Assembly (NCBI GenBank): GCA_934700615.1 | Contig: CAKUXR010000003.1 | Coordinates: forward strand, 62,001-126,000 | DNA: 64,000 nt | Direction of reading: 5' to 3' | Source: an uncultured Bacteroidales bacterium | GTDB taxonomy: Bacteria > Bacteroidota > Bacteroidia > Bacteroidales > UBA932 | In this document: positions 52,861 through 61,987 of the stretch, piece by piece | Numbering within the stretch: the stretch's first letter is position 1 | How the letters are laid out: every line of letters starts with the position of its first letter | Position numbers and translations under genes: made by a program | The notes under the pieces: generated by a model | Told to the model about the DNA's origin: nothing | What the model saw: the letters and a program-made list of their open reading frames with translations, nothing else | Databases searched by the model: none

Positions 52861-53057
52861 TTTCGACCCTCTTGGCAGATAAAAATCAATATAGTTAATT
52901 GATATCCAAATAATTACGAAATCCGTCACCTGCCAAGAGGTACCAATGAAAGGAGGTCTTGGCAGATTGGCATGAGATGCCATTATCACCTAATATCCTA
53001 AAACACAACACCTTACAACAAAGAGAACTAAAATCACGCCTGCCAAGACGGTCGAAA
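52861..53057. mobile_element. 196-bp segment bounded by inverted repeats
   Basis: TTTCGACCCTCTTGGCAG at 52861-52878 is repeated inverted at 53040-53057 with 17 of 18 bases equal. Two inner copies of the core lie at 52930-52940 (CTGCCAAGAGG) and 52955-52966 (GGTCTTGGCAG). No gene inside. It could be a small non-autonomous element or an invertible segment next to a tRNA gene. The bases from 52581 to 53106 have no CDS. Confidence 0.55.
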
Positions 53058-53106
53058 TATTTCCATGATTACTAAAGCCGCATAATCAAGTTATACAGAA
53101 TAATAA

Positions 53107-53114
53107 TATCTTTG
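53107..53114 (+). promoter_or_regulatory. -7 box (TATCTTTG) for the monooxygenase-like gene
   Basis: Perfect TAnnTTTG, 24 bases before ATG 53139; rules out the TTG start at 53112. It lies 50 bases right of the inverted-repeat segment. Confidence 0.6.
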
Positions 53115-53138
53115 AATAAGGATAATAACCTCGCGAAT

Positions 53139-53459
53139 ATGGACACACTCAAGAATCATGATGAAGAAGCCATAATCATAACTTCATGCATTTCAATAAA
53201 GCCAAACTGCATCAGCGCATTTCTCGAAATCGCAAAAGAAATCATAGAAGCAACCCGAAACGAACCCAACTGCCTGGAATACAGATTCCTGCAAGACCCG
53301 TTCTGCCCTGACGTATTTTTATTCCATGAAGTGTATAAGAACAAGGAAGCACAGCTGTTCCACTCCGGGCAGGACTATCTGAAGAAATTCAAGAAACTGC
53401 GCGAACCAATGTTACAGCAGCAACCTGTCCTGAAAATCTACCGCGCCACCCAATGCTGA
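53139..53459 (+). CDS. Antibiotic-biosynthesis-monooxygenase (ABM/YgiN-like) protein
   Basis: 106 residues. The ferredoxin-like ABM fold is indicated by the first strand EEAIIITSCISIKPN, NEPNCLEYRFLQDP and FLFHEVYKNKEAQLFH. Family members are dimeric quinol or small-aromatic oxygenases, or stress-related binding proteins; the substrate is unknown. Single gene. Confidence 0.8.
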   Translation: MDTLKNHDEEAIIITSCISIKPNCISAFLEIAKEIIEATRNEPNCLEYRFLQDPFCPDVFLFHEVYKNKEAQLFHSGQDYLKKFKKLREPMLQQQPVLKIYRATQC

Positions 53460-53571
53460 TCCGGCAGACATCTGCCAGGCCAACCATATCCAAAAGACAT
53501 ACGCAAAATGCCACCCCATACGGAGCGGCATTTTACAATATCTGAACGGAAACTAGTCCGCAAATAATCGG

Positions 53572-56500
53572 CTAATACTCATCCCAAGACTTGATCTTGA
53601 TTTCATCAAGAGACATTGAGCAGAACGCACGGATGAAGGCTGTGGCCAGACGCGCATTGGTAAACAGCGGAATATTGCAGTCAATCGCGTTACGGCGAAT
53701 GTGATATCCATTATACAGCTCAAGCTCACTGAAATTCTTAGGGATATTGATAACCATATCGACCTCCTTGTTGCGAATCATATCGAGCGCTGAAGGGAAA
53801 AGACTCTTGAGAGAAGCATCCTTTTCCTCAGACGGCCATAGAACACGCTGACATGGAAGACTGTTCTCGATGAAATACTTATATGTACCTCCCGTAGCGA
53901 AAAGTTCATAACCCTTGTCAGCCAACAACTTGCATGCTATCAACATATCTGCCTTCTGGAGCGGATTGCCAGTCGAAAGCAAAATCCTCTTGGCAGGAAT
54001 CGTATTGCCGACAGAAAGGATAGACTTGAGAAGAGCCTCATCCAGGTCATCACCGATACAGCCTACCTCACCGGTAGAAGACATGTCCACACCAAGCATA
54101 GGGTCAGCCTCCTCAAGACGCGCAAACGAGAATTGAGACGACTTCACACCCACATAATCCAAATCGAAAGCACTCTTCTGAGGAGCTGCAGGATGCTTGC
54201 CGAGCATAACCTTGGTAGCAAGCTCGATAAAATTGATCTTCAGCACCTTGGAGACGAACGGGAAGCTTCTGGAAGCCCTCAGGTTACACTCGATAACCTT
54301 AATCTTGTTCTCCTTGGCCAGGAACTGGATATTGAAAGGACCTGAAATCTGAAGAGCACCCGCAATCTTGCGTGCAATCTTCTTGATACGTCTAACAGTC
54401 TCGACATACAACTTCTGAGGAGGGAACTGGATAGTAGCATCACCAGAATGCACACCAGCATACTCGATATGCTCCGAAATTGCATAGGCAAGAATCTCAC
54501 CCTCATCTGCAACAGCATCGAACTCGATCTCCTTGCAACGGTCCATGAACTTGCTGATTACCACAGGATGCTCCTGAGAAACCGCAGAGGCCAATGACAG
54601 GAAGTGAGTCAACTGCTCCTCATCATAACAAACATTCATGGCAGCACCTGAAAGCACATACGAAGGGCGCACAAGCACAGGGAAACCGACCTTGGAAATG
54701 AACTTGTCCACATCATCCATAGTCGTAAGCTCACTCCACTCAGGCTGATCCACACCCAGAGCATCTACAATGCTGGAGAACTTGTTCCTGTCCTCAGCCT
54801 TGTCAATGTTGCAAGCCTTGGTTCCGAGAATAGGCACACCGCACTTGTCAAGCCTGAGAGCCAAGTTGTTAGGAATCTGACCACCCACAGAAACGACCAC
54901 TCCATGAGGAGTTTCAAGTTCTATGACATCCATTACCCTCTCGAAGGTAAGCTCATCGAAATACAGCCTGTCACACTTGTCATAGTCAGTAGAAACAGTC
55001 TCAGGGTTATAATTCAAAAGAACACCCCTGTAGCCCTCTTTCCTAATAGTGTCAATGCAATTGACCGAACACCAGTCAAACTCCACAGAACTACCGATTC
55101 GATATGCACCTGAGCCAAGAACCACTACAGACTTCTTGTCATTCTCATACTGGATATCATTGTAAGTGCCATTATAAGTGAGATACAGGTAGTTGGTAGC
55201 TGCAGGGAACTCCGCAGCAAGAGTATCAATCTGCTTTACAACAGGGACAATGCCATGAGACTTACGGAAAGCACGGACAATATCCTGATTGTCTTTGAGG
55301 TTGCCTTTGTCCTTGAATACGGCACGCTGAATCTGGAAATCCGAGAAGCCCTGGCACTTCGCCTGACGGAGAAGATCCAACGGCATTGACTCCAACGTGT
55401 CATACTCATTCATCTCGTTGTAGGTAGAGACAATGTTCTGCAGACGGTCAAGGAACCACTTGTCAATCTTGGTGAGTTCATGAATCTGATCGACAGTGTA
55501 ACCGGCGCGCATAGCCTTGGAAATCACGAAGATACGCCTGTCGGTAGGTTCACGGAGCGCCTCATCCACATTGGCAACCTGGAACTCCTTGTTTCCCACA
55601 TAGCCATGAGCCCCCTGCCCGATCATACGAAGACCCTTCTGGATAGCCTCCTCGAAAGAGCGTCCGACAGCCATGACCTCGCCGACACTCTTCATGCTGG
55701 AGCCAATCTTGCGAGACACACCATGGAATTTGGAAAGGTCCCAACGAGGAATCTTGCAGACAATATAGTCAAGCGCAGGCTCGAAGAAAGCAGGTGTTGT
55801 CTTGGTAACAGAGTTCTTAAGGTCGAACAAACCATAGCCGAGACCAAGTTTCGCAGCCACGAAAGCAAGAGGATAACCTGTAGCCTTGGATGCCAATGCA
55901 GAAGACCTCGACAATCTGGCATTGACCTCGATCACCCTGTAATCCATGGCATTAGGATCGTAAGCATACTGCACATTACACTCACCCACGATACCTATAT
56001 GGCGCACGATGCGGATAGAAAGTTCACGAAGGAAATAGTAGTCCTTGTTAGACAAAGTCTGTGAAGGAGCGACCACGATACTCTCACCGGTATGGATTCC
56101 GAGAGGGTCGAAGTTCTCCATATTGCAAACAGTGATACAGTTGTCATATTTATCACGGACCACCTCATACTCAATCTCTTTCCAGCCCTTGAGAGACTTC
56201 TCCACAAGAACCTGAGGAGAGAACGAGAAAGCCTTGGCACAAAGTTCTTCAAGCTGCTCGTCATTATCACAGAAACCCGAACCCAGACCGCCGAGAGCAT
56301 AGGCAGCACGGACAATCAGAGGATAACCGAGTTCATGGGCGGCACGTCTGGCCTCCTCCATATTCTCGGCCGGATGCGACTTTATGGTCTGGACATTGAT
56401 TTCATCCAGTTTCTTCACGAAAAGCTCGCGGTCCTCTGTATCCATGATAGCCTGGACAGGAGTACCGAGCACCTGGACACCATACTTCTCCAGAACCTTG

Positions 56501-56811
56501 CTCTCATACAGTTCCACACCGCAGTTAAGCGCTGTCTGGCCGCCGAATGAAAGGAGAATGCCCTGAGGACGCTCCTTTGCGATAACCTTCTCCACGAAGA
56601 AAGGAGTAACCGGAAGGAAATAAATCTTATCGGCCACACCCTCTGAAGTCTGGACGGTAGCGATATTAGGGTTTATGAGCACAGTCTCGATACCCTCTTC
56701 ATGAAGGGCCTTGAGTGCCTGTGAGCCAGAGTAGTCGAACTCACCGGCCTGACCGATTTTCAATGCTCCTGAACCCAGGATAAGGACTTTTCTTATATTT
56801 GGATTTTTCAT
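53572..56811 (-). CDS. carB: Carbamoyl-phosphate synthase large subunit
   Basis: 1079 residues, full length. Both homologous halves are present: GSGALKIGQAGEFDYSGSQA and GSGAYRIGSSVEFDWCSVN, with ATP-grasp sites VIEVNARLSRSSALASKATG and VIECNLRASRSFPFVSKVLK. The last 130 residues are the MGS-like allosteric domain (LFATGGTYKYF). Makes carbamoyl phosphate for pyrimidine and arginine synthesis with CarA, whose gene lies 11 bases upstream. Confidence 0.98.
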   Translation of the reverse strand: MKNPNIRKVLILGSGALKIGQAGEFDYSGSQALKALHEEGIETVLINPNIATVQTSEGVADKIYFLPVTPFFVEKVIAKERPQGILLSFGGQTALNCGVELYESKVLEKYGVQVLGTPVQAIMDTEDRELFVKKLDEINVQTIKSHPAENMEEARRAAHELGYPLIVRAAYALGGLGSGFCDNDEQLEELCAKAFSFSPQVLVEKSLKGWKEIEYEVVRDKYDNCITVCNMENFDPLGIHTGESIVVAPSQTLSNKDYYFLRELSIRIVRHIGIVGECNVQYAYDPNAMDYRVIEVNARLSRSSALASKATGYPLAFVAAKLGLGYGLFDLKNSVTKTTPAFFEPALDYIVCKIPRWDLSKFHGVSRKIGSSMKSVGEVMAVGRSFEEAIQKGLRMIGQGAHGYVGNKEFQVANVDEALREPTDRRIFVISKAMRAGYTVDQIHELTKIDKWFLDRLQNIVSTYNEMNEYDTLESMPLDLLRQAKCQGFSDFQIQRAVFKDKGNLKDNQDIVRAFRKSHGIVPVVKQIDTLAAEFPAATNYLYLTYNGTYNDIQYENDKKSVVVLGSGAYRIGSSVEFDWCSVNCIDTIRKEGYRGVLLNYNPETVSTDYDKCDRLYFDELTFERVMDVIELETPHGVVVSVGGQIPNNLALRLDKCGVPILGTKACNIDKAEDRNKFSSIVDALGVDQPEWSELTTMDDVDKFISKVGFPVLVRPSYVLSGAAMNVCYDEEQLTHFLSLASAVSQEHPVVISKFMDRCKEIEFDAVADEGEILAYAISEHIEYAGVHSGDATIQFPPQKLYVETVRRIKKIARKIAGALQISGPFNIQFLAKENKIKVIECNLRASRSFPFVSKVLKINFIELATKVMLGKHPAAPQKSAFDLDYVGVKSSQFSFARLEEADPMLGVDMSSTGEVGCIGDDLDEALLKSILSVGNTIPAKRILLSTGNPLQKADMLIACKLLADKGYELFATGGTYKYFIENSLPCQRVLWPSEEKDASLKSLFPSALDMIRNKEVDMVINIPKNFSELELYNGYHIRRNAIDCNIPLFTNARLATAFIRAFCSMSLDEIKIKSWDEY

Positions 56812-56822
56812 ACTGTCAAAAA

Positions 56823-57899
56823 TTAAAGTTTACTGATAAACTCGTCAAACAGGAACTCCGTATCGGTAGGACCGCTGGAGGCCTCAGGATGGAACTGGAC
56901 AGAGCAGAAAGGCTTGGTCTTATGACGGATACCCTCATTGGTACCGTCATTCATATTCACGAACCACGGCTCCCAGTCACTGCCAAGGGCGGAAGGGTCC
57001 ACTGCATAACCGTGATTCTGGGAAGTGATGAAGCACCTGTTGGTACCTATCATGCGGACTGGCTGGTTATGGCTTCTATGTCCATATTTGAGTTTATAAG
57101 TAGTCGCGCCGGCTGCTCTTGCCAGGAGCTGGTTACCCATACAGATACCGAAAATCGGCTTGTCCTGCTCCATCGCCTTGCGGATATTGTCCACAGTCTT
57201 CTGGCAGAACTCAGGGTTGCCCGGACCATTGGAAATGAAAAGTCCATCGTAATCCAACGACAGGAAATCATAGTCCCATGGAACTCTGATAAGCTCCACT
57301 CCCCTGTCCACAAAACATCTCAGGATATTGTGCTTCACGCCGCAATCGACCAGAACAACCTTCTTGTCGCCTGAGCCATAGCGGATTACCTCCTTGCAGC
57401 TGACAATATCGATCTGATTGTCAGTATTAGGATCATGAACCTCCTCCTCGGCAACTTCACCCTCCGGGACAATCTGTCCCAGCATCGAACCATTATCCCT
57501 CAGCATCTTGGTTATCTCTCTGGTATCGACTCCATAGATTCCAGGAATTTTCTGCTCCTTCATCCACTCGTCAAGGCTCTTTACCGCATCCCAATGGCTG
57601 TATTTGAACGAATACTCAGAAATCACAAGGCCACGTACCCAGATTTTCTCAGACTCGAAGTTCTTAGAAATACCGTACTGGTCAATGCCCTCGTCCGGTA
57701 CGCCATAGTTACCGATGAGCGGATAGGTTACACAAAGAATCTGTCCTGAATAAGACGGATCGGTAAGGCTTTCCGGATAACCCACCATAGCTGTGGAGAA
57801 TACCACCTCTCCATCACATGGCTTGTCATACCCGAAAGACCAGCCCTTCAGTTCTGTCCCATTCTGAAGGCGTAGTGTTGCGCGAAGTCTTTTTTCCAT
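56823..57899 (-). CDS. carA: Carbamoyl-phosphate synthase small subunit
   Basis: 358 residues from ATG at 57899; the frame is open to 57959 but would run through the terminator hairpin of the leader. PSYSGQILCVTYPLIGNYG lies in the N-terminal domain. The glutaminase has KPIFGICMGNQLLA with the catalytic Cys and SVQFHPEASSGP with His/Glu. It delivers ammonia to CarB. Expression is probably controlled by the leader upstream. Confidence 0.96.
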   Translation of the reverse strand: MEKRLRATLRLQNGTELKGWSFGYDKPCDGEVVFSTAMVGYPESLTDPSYSGQILCVTYPLIGNYGVPDEGIDQYGISKNFESEKIWVRGLVISEYSFKYSHWDAVKSLDEWMKEQKIPGIYGVDTREITKMLRDNGSMLGQIVPEGEVAEEEVHDPNTDNQIDIVSCKEVIRYGSGDKKVVLVDCGVKHNILRCFVDRGVELIRVPWDYDFLSLDYDGLFISNGPGNPEFCQKTVDNIRKAMEQDKPIFGICMGNQLLARAAGATTYKLKYGHRSHNQPVRMIGTNRCFITSQNHGYAVDPSALGSDWEPWFVNMNDGTNEGIRHKTKPFCSVQFHPEASSGPTDTEFLFDEFISKL

Positions 57900-57913
57900 T
57901 TCTACTCGTAATA

Positions 57914-58084
57914 TTAAAAAAAAGACCACTCCCGGAAAACAACGGGAACGGCCAATCAATCAACGGTTTCAGGAAACAATGATAACAAAGGACACATGTT
58001 CTGGAGCGAATCCTGAATATTTACGTATGTTCCTATGTACATGACCTGAAAATTTTTTATGTTCTTTTTCAGGTTGCAAATTTA
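57914..58084 (-). promoter_or_regulatory. carAB promoter and attenuator-like leader
   Basis: On the minus strand the -7 box TAAATTTG is at 58077-58084. The leader then has a hairpin ACCTGAAAA/TTTTCAGGT (58044-58074), a possible TTCAGGA/TCCTGAA pair (57968-57974 with 58011-58017), and finally an 11-bp stem (57924-57953, with G-U pairs) followed by eight U at 57916-57923, only 15 bases before the carA ATG. The CAGG/CCTG blocks can pair in more than one way, which is what an attenuator needs. Control by pyrimidine level is inferred. Confidence 0.6.
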
Positions 58085-58201
58085 AGATTTTTTTTTGAAT
58101 ACAAAACGCCGGACTGCAATATATTCCCACAAAAATTGTTTTAGAAATACGATTTCACAAACTCGTATCGTTTCACACATTGCAACATTGATATAAAGAA
58201 T

Positions 58202-58209
58202 TATTTTTG
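58202..58209 (+). promoter_or_regulatory. -7 box (TATTTTTG) for the MFS gene
   Basis: Matches TAnnTTTG, 12 bases before ATG 58222. Confidence 0.5.
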
Positions 58210-58221
58210 CGCGATTTTTAC

Positions 58222-59415
58222 ATGAACAAGACGTCAATTATGACAAACGAGAAAAATAACTTCAGGAGATGGCTTCCGGTCATAAGCCTCACATTCTCCA
58301 CATTCATATTCAACACATCGGAATTCATTCCCATCGGACTGCTTTCCGATATCGCCTCCGACTTTGCAATCACTGAGTCAAAGGCGGGCATGCTCATCAC
58401 CGTCTATGCATGGATAGTGGCATTGGCCTCACTCCCCCTCATGCTCGCATTTTCGAAGACCGAGAACAAGAAGCTGATGCTCAGCATCGTAGCATTGTTC
58501 ATCGCCAGCCACGTACTCTCAGGATTTTCGACAAGTTACTACGTGCTGATGCTGTCCAGAGCCGGAGTCGCATGCGCCCATGCGATATTCTGGTCAATAG
58601 TAACTCCGCTGGCAGTACGTGTAGCCCCGGAAGGCAGACGCTCGACGGCATTGAGCCTGATCGTCACTGGATCGTCAGTGGCAATGATAGTCGGACTGCC
58701 GCTTGGCAGGGCCGTGGGCCTTCTCGTCGGATGGAGGGCCACTTTCCTTCTTATCGCCGCATTGTCAGCAATCGTATTCATAATTCTGGCCGCCTCACTT
58801 CCGAAGACGCCAAGCGACAACGACGTTTCCATCAAGTCACTTCCCGCTCTTCTCAGAACACCGGGGCTCGGAGGCATCTACCTGCTTACAGTCATAATAA
58901 TCACAGGCCACTACACCTCGTACAGTTACATCGAGCCGTTCCTCGCACAGGTAGCCGGGATGTCAAACACATTGATTACAATAGTCCTCTCCATCTTCGG
59001 CATCGTTGGAATCATCGGAAGCTATTTCTTCGCGAAATACTTTGACAGACACCAGTTTACATTCATCAGATTCGCCGTGGTAGGAATAAGCATCTTCACT
59101 CTTCTGCTCATTCCGTCCGCAATCAACACGGCAACCGTCATCCTGATATGTATCCTCTGGGGCCTGGCCATAAACAGTTACAACCTCTCGTTCCAGTCTG
59201 AAATCCTCCAAGTCGCCCCTCACGGAACTGCCATCGCAATGTCCATCTATTCCGGCATCTATAATGTAGGAATAGGAGCAGGCGCCCTCGTGGGAGGAAA
59301 CGTCTGCTCCTATATGGGAATCAGCAATATCGGATTTGTCGGCGGCGCCATCGGACTGGTCGCTTCCGCCTACTGCATTCTGAGGCTCATACCGATTCTC
59401 AGAAAGTCCGCCTGA
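58222..59415 (+). CDS. MFS transporter, sugar/drug efflux type (AraJ/SotB-like)
   Basis: 397 residues with 12 helices; start at 58222, or 58240 (MTNEKNNFRRWLPVI). NTSEFIPIGLLSDIASDF in helix 1 and LSRAGVACAHAIFWSIVTPLAVRVAP are typical of the DHA1 subgroup with AraJ and sugar efflux proteins. It probably exports a small compound by proton exchange. Single gene divergent from carAB and convergent with the GH20 gene. Confidence 0.85.
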   Translation: MNKTSIMTNEKNNFRRWLPVISLTFSTFIFNTSEFIPIGLLSDIASDFAITESKAGMLITVYAWIVALASLPLMLAFSKTENKKLMLSIVALFIASHVLSGFSTSYYVLMLSRAGVACAHAIFWSIVTPLAVRVAPEGRRSTALSLIVTGSSVAMIVGLPLGRAVGLLVGWRATFLLIAALSAIVFIILAASLPKTPSDNDVSIKSLPALLRTPGLGGIYLLTVIIITGHYTSYSYIEPFLAQVAGMSNTLITIVLSIFGIVGIIGSYFFAKYFDRHQFTFIRFAVVGISIFTLLLIPSAINTATVILICILWGLAINSYNLSFQSEILQVAPHGTAIAMSIYSGIYNVGIGAGALVGGNVCSYMGISNIGFVGGAIGLVASAYCILRLIPILRKSA

Positions 59416-59451
59416 AAGCACACAAATCTGACAGCACCACGACCGACGAAT

Positions 59452-61755
59452 CTATCTTATAATTATCTCATCCACGAACAGCCAGGCCTTGCTGCCTGCG
59501 AGCCAGTTCCAGGATGGGACATCACCCTCAGACGAAGCCTTGACATTGACATACCTCGTCTTTACCGGCGCGAAATCGAGCACATGTTCCTTTGTCGCCG
59601 CAGTCTCTTCCGTAACCTGTTGAAAATCAGAGCTTGCAACCTTCTTGAACGCCTTTCCATCATCGGAAACGGAAATCGTCATATCCTTCGCATCGAAAAT
59701 ACCATCATGGCTGACAATGCAGAAACTTGCACCTGCTGATGAGATCTCCACTGGTTCGCCAAGGTCAATGACAGCGTCCAGACCATCCCCGTCTGCAAAG
59801 CCGAGCCAACGGCCGGAAGAGAACATGGTATTGCCCCTCAGACCGTCCACCAGCATTATCGCGCCACCATACTTATAAGAGTCAGACGGCTGGACACCAA
59901 GAGAAATCTTTGTGGCAGTAGCCTTGTTAAAAGATATATTTTCCTCAAACTCAGCACCTTTCTCGCCATTTCTGAAGGTCACGGCCCTAATGTCAGAAGC
60001 CTGGCGTATTTCCAGAGGAGAAGTATAGACGGCTGACTCGAGAGTAGGCTCCGAACCATCTGTCGTGTACCTTATTTCCGGATCTCCGGCAGCGCGGAGA
60101 GTCACGACAATAGCATTGCGCTCCACATCAGTCGAAAGACTGGCATTGACATCGAAAATATGCTTTGCATAGTTATAGCCGTTCTTGTCATAAATTCTGG
60201 TAAGCGGAACGACAGCCTTCAGGAATTTGTCATAATCCTTCACTGCTGGATTGCGCCATTGGTTTTCAGCAAGGGCAGCCCATCGAGGCAGGACCATATA
60301 CTGCGCATGACGGAAATCCGGAACATATTCTGTCCACAGATTCGCCTGTACACCAAGAATATGCCTGGCCTGCTCGGCATTGAGTTCAGCCGGAACCGGA
60401 TTATACATATAGACGTTCTCGACAGGAGTATAACCGCCGATTGCCAACGGTTCTTTAGAGACGTCCTTTCCCTGATAGAAATCGAAATACAGACAAGACT
60501 TCGGAGTCATAATCACGTCATGCCCTGCCTTGGCAGCCTCGATACCACCTTTTTCGCCCCTCCATGACATGACAATCGCACCCGGAGCGACACCACCTTC
60601 CAGAATCTCATCCCAGCCGATCACCTTGCGACCTCTCTCCCCCAGATACTCAGTCACATGCTTCATGACATAACTCTGAAGTTTCTGCTCCTTCGTGTGA
60701 ACCCCGTCATCAGTCAATCCAAGTTTCGCTATAAGTGCCTGGCATTTAGGACAATGCTGCCACTTCGTCTTTGGGCACTCATCACCTCCTATATGTATAT
60801 ATTCTGACGGGAACATCTCCAAGACCTCATCGAAAACATTGTCAAGGAACTCGTAAATCTTCGGATTTCCGGCACAGAGCACATCATCAGAAACACCCCA
60901 GGTCGTCCAGACCTCGTAAGGACCTCCTGTACAGCCAAGTTCAGGATATGAGGCCAATGCAGCCAGCATATGTCCTGGAAGATCAATCTCAGGAATAACA
61001 TTGATATGACGCTTCGCCGCATAAGAGACGATATCACGGATCTGCTCCTGGGTATAATAACCGCCATGCCGTTTCCCGTCATACCTCTTCGGGACATCAG
61101 TGGAATTGCCGATGATAGTCTCTTTTCTCCATGCACCCACCTCAGTCAGCCTCGGATACTTCTTTATCTCCACTCTCCATCCCTGGTCCTCAGTCAGATG
61201 CCAGTGCAGCATATTCATATTGTGCAACGCCATCATGTCGATGTAAGTCTTGACCTCATCGACAGTGAAAAAATGACGGCTGACATCAAAGTGAGCTCCG
61301 CGATAGCCGAATGCCGGCTCATCCTCGATCTTCACCGCAGGAAGCGAAGGGTCCGAAGCAAGACACTTGCGAAGGGTCTGAGCCCCGTAAAAGACGCCCG
61401 CAGAAGAACCGCCCCTGATAGAAACGCCATCAGAACCGATTGTCAGCTCATAGCCTTCCTCCGGAAGTTTTTTGTCAATGTCAATGCTGAACTCATTCTC
61501 AGAAACCGACTTGACAGCAACGGCCAGTCGCTTTCCCGTTTCCTCGGCAATATAATCCGACAGGAATCCGGCCTCATTGAAAAGAGCAGAATCCGGCAGT
61601 GAAATCAGCGTATTGTCATTGATAAGAAATGAGCCTCTTCCCGCAGTCATCGTTTTCGGGGTAGGGACGATTTCATAAGATATTTCACTCTGACTATTAC
61701 ATGAAACAATGCCGATTCCGGCAGCCAATAATGGCATCAGTGATAGACACTTCAT
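59452..61755 (-). CDS. Beta-N-acetylhexosaminidase lipoprotein (GH20)
   Basis: 767 residues from ATG at 61755. The lipobox is in AAGIGIVSCNS. An N-terminal GH20b domain is followed by the TIM barrel: GYRGAHFDVSRHFF, HWHLTEDQGWRVEIKKYP, and HIGGDECPKTKW with the catalytic Asp-Glu pair. The C-terminal 180 residues hold a chitobiase-like strand set (IRYTTDGSEPTLESAVY) and a discoidin-like domain. It removes terminal GlcNAc or GalNAc from host or microbial glycans at the cell surface. The divergent ROK gene is a likely regulator. Confidence 0.95.
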   Translation of the reverse strand: MKCLSLMPLLAAGIGIVSCNSQSEISYEIVPTPKTMTAGRGSFLINDNTLISLPDSALFNEAGFLSDYIAEETGKRLAVAVKSVSENEFSIDIDKKLPEEGYELTIGSDGVSIRGGSSAGVFYGAQTLRKCLASDPSLPAVKIEDEPAFGYRGAHFDVSRHFFTVDEVKTYIDMMALHNMNMLHWHLTEDQGWRVEIKKYPRLTEVGAWRKETIIGNSTDVPKRYDGKRHGGYYTQEQIRDIVSYAAKRHINVIPEIDLPGHMLAALASYPELGCTGGPYEVWTTWGVSDDVLCAGNPKIYEFLDNVFDEVLEMFPSEYIHIGGDECPKTKWQHCPKCQALIAKLGLTDDGVHTKEQKLQSYVMKHVTEYLGERGRKVIGWDEILEGGVAPGAIVMSWRGEKGGIEAAKAGHDVIMTPKSCLYFDFYQGKDVSKEPLAIGGYTPVENVYMYNPVPAELNAEQARHILGVQANLWTEYVPDFRHAQYMVLPRWAALAENQWRNPAVKDYDKFLKAVVPLTRIYDKNGYNYAKHIFDVNASLSTDVERNAIVVTLRAAGDPEIRYTTDGSEPTLESAVYTSPLEIRQASDIRAVTFRNGEKGAEFEENISFNKATATKISLGVQPSDSYKYGGAIMLVDGLRGNTMFSSGRWLGFADGDGLDAVIDLGEPVEISSAGASFCIVSHDGIFDAKDMTISVSDDGKAFKKVASSDFQQVTEETAATKEHVLDFAPVKTRYVNVKASSEGDVPSWNWLAGSKAWLFVDEIIIR

Positions 61756-61816
61756 CTTGTTTGCAGTTTTAAATGTTACTACTCGAAAGAGGCTTGTCGC
61801 AAGTCCTTTCCGAAGA

Positions 61817-61824
61817 CAAAAGTA
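61817..61824 (-). promoter_or_regulatory. -7 box (TACTTTTG) for the GH20 gene
   Basis: Minus-strand match to TAnnTTTG; leader about 60 bases to the ATG at 61755. It supports the inner start. Confidence 0.5.
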
Positions 61825-61887
61825 GTACATTTTTCGCTATTTTTTCATTTTTCTTATTATTCATCCGATAATTTGTAAAAAATTTCA

Positions 61888-61978
61888 TAAATTTGGAAAT
61901 CAATAACTCAAGCAGCGCAAGCACAAAACTTGAGCATATACAACAACGCCCGGCCTGCCTCTTCAAATTGGCAGGCCG
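61888..61978 (+). promoter_or_regulatory. ROK gene promoter and 9-bp inverted repeat
   Basis: TAAATTTG at 61888-61895 is the likely -7 box. CGGCCTGCC (61951-61959) and GGCAGGCCG (61970-61978) form a perfect inverted repeat 9 bases before the ATG at 61988. It may be an operator for the ROK protein or a hairpin that controls translation. Confidence 0.5.
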
Positions 61979-61987
61979 AGCAAAAGA

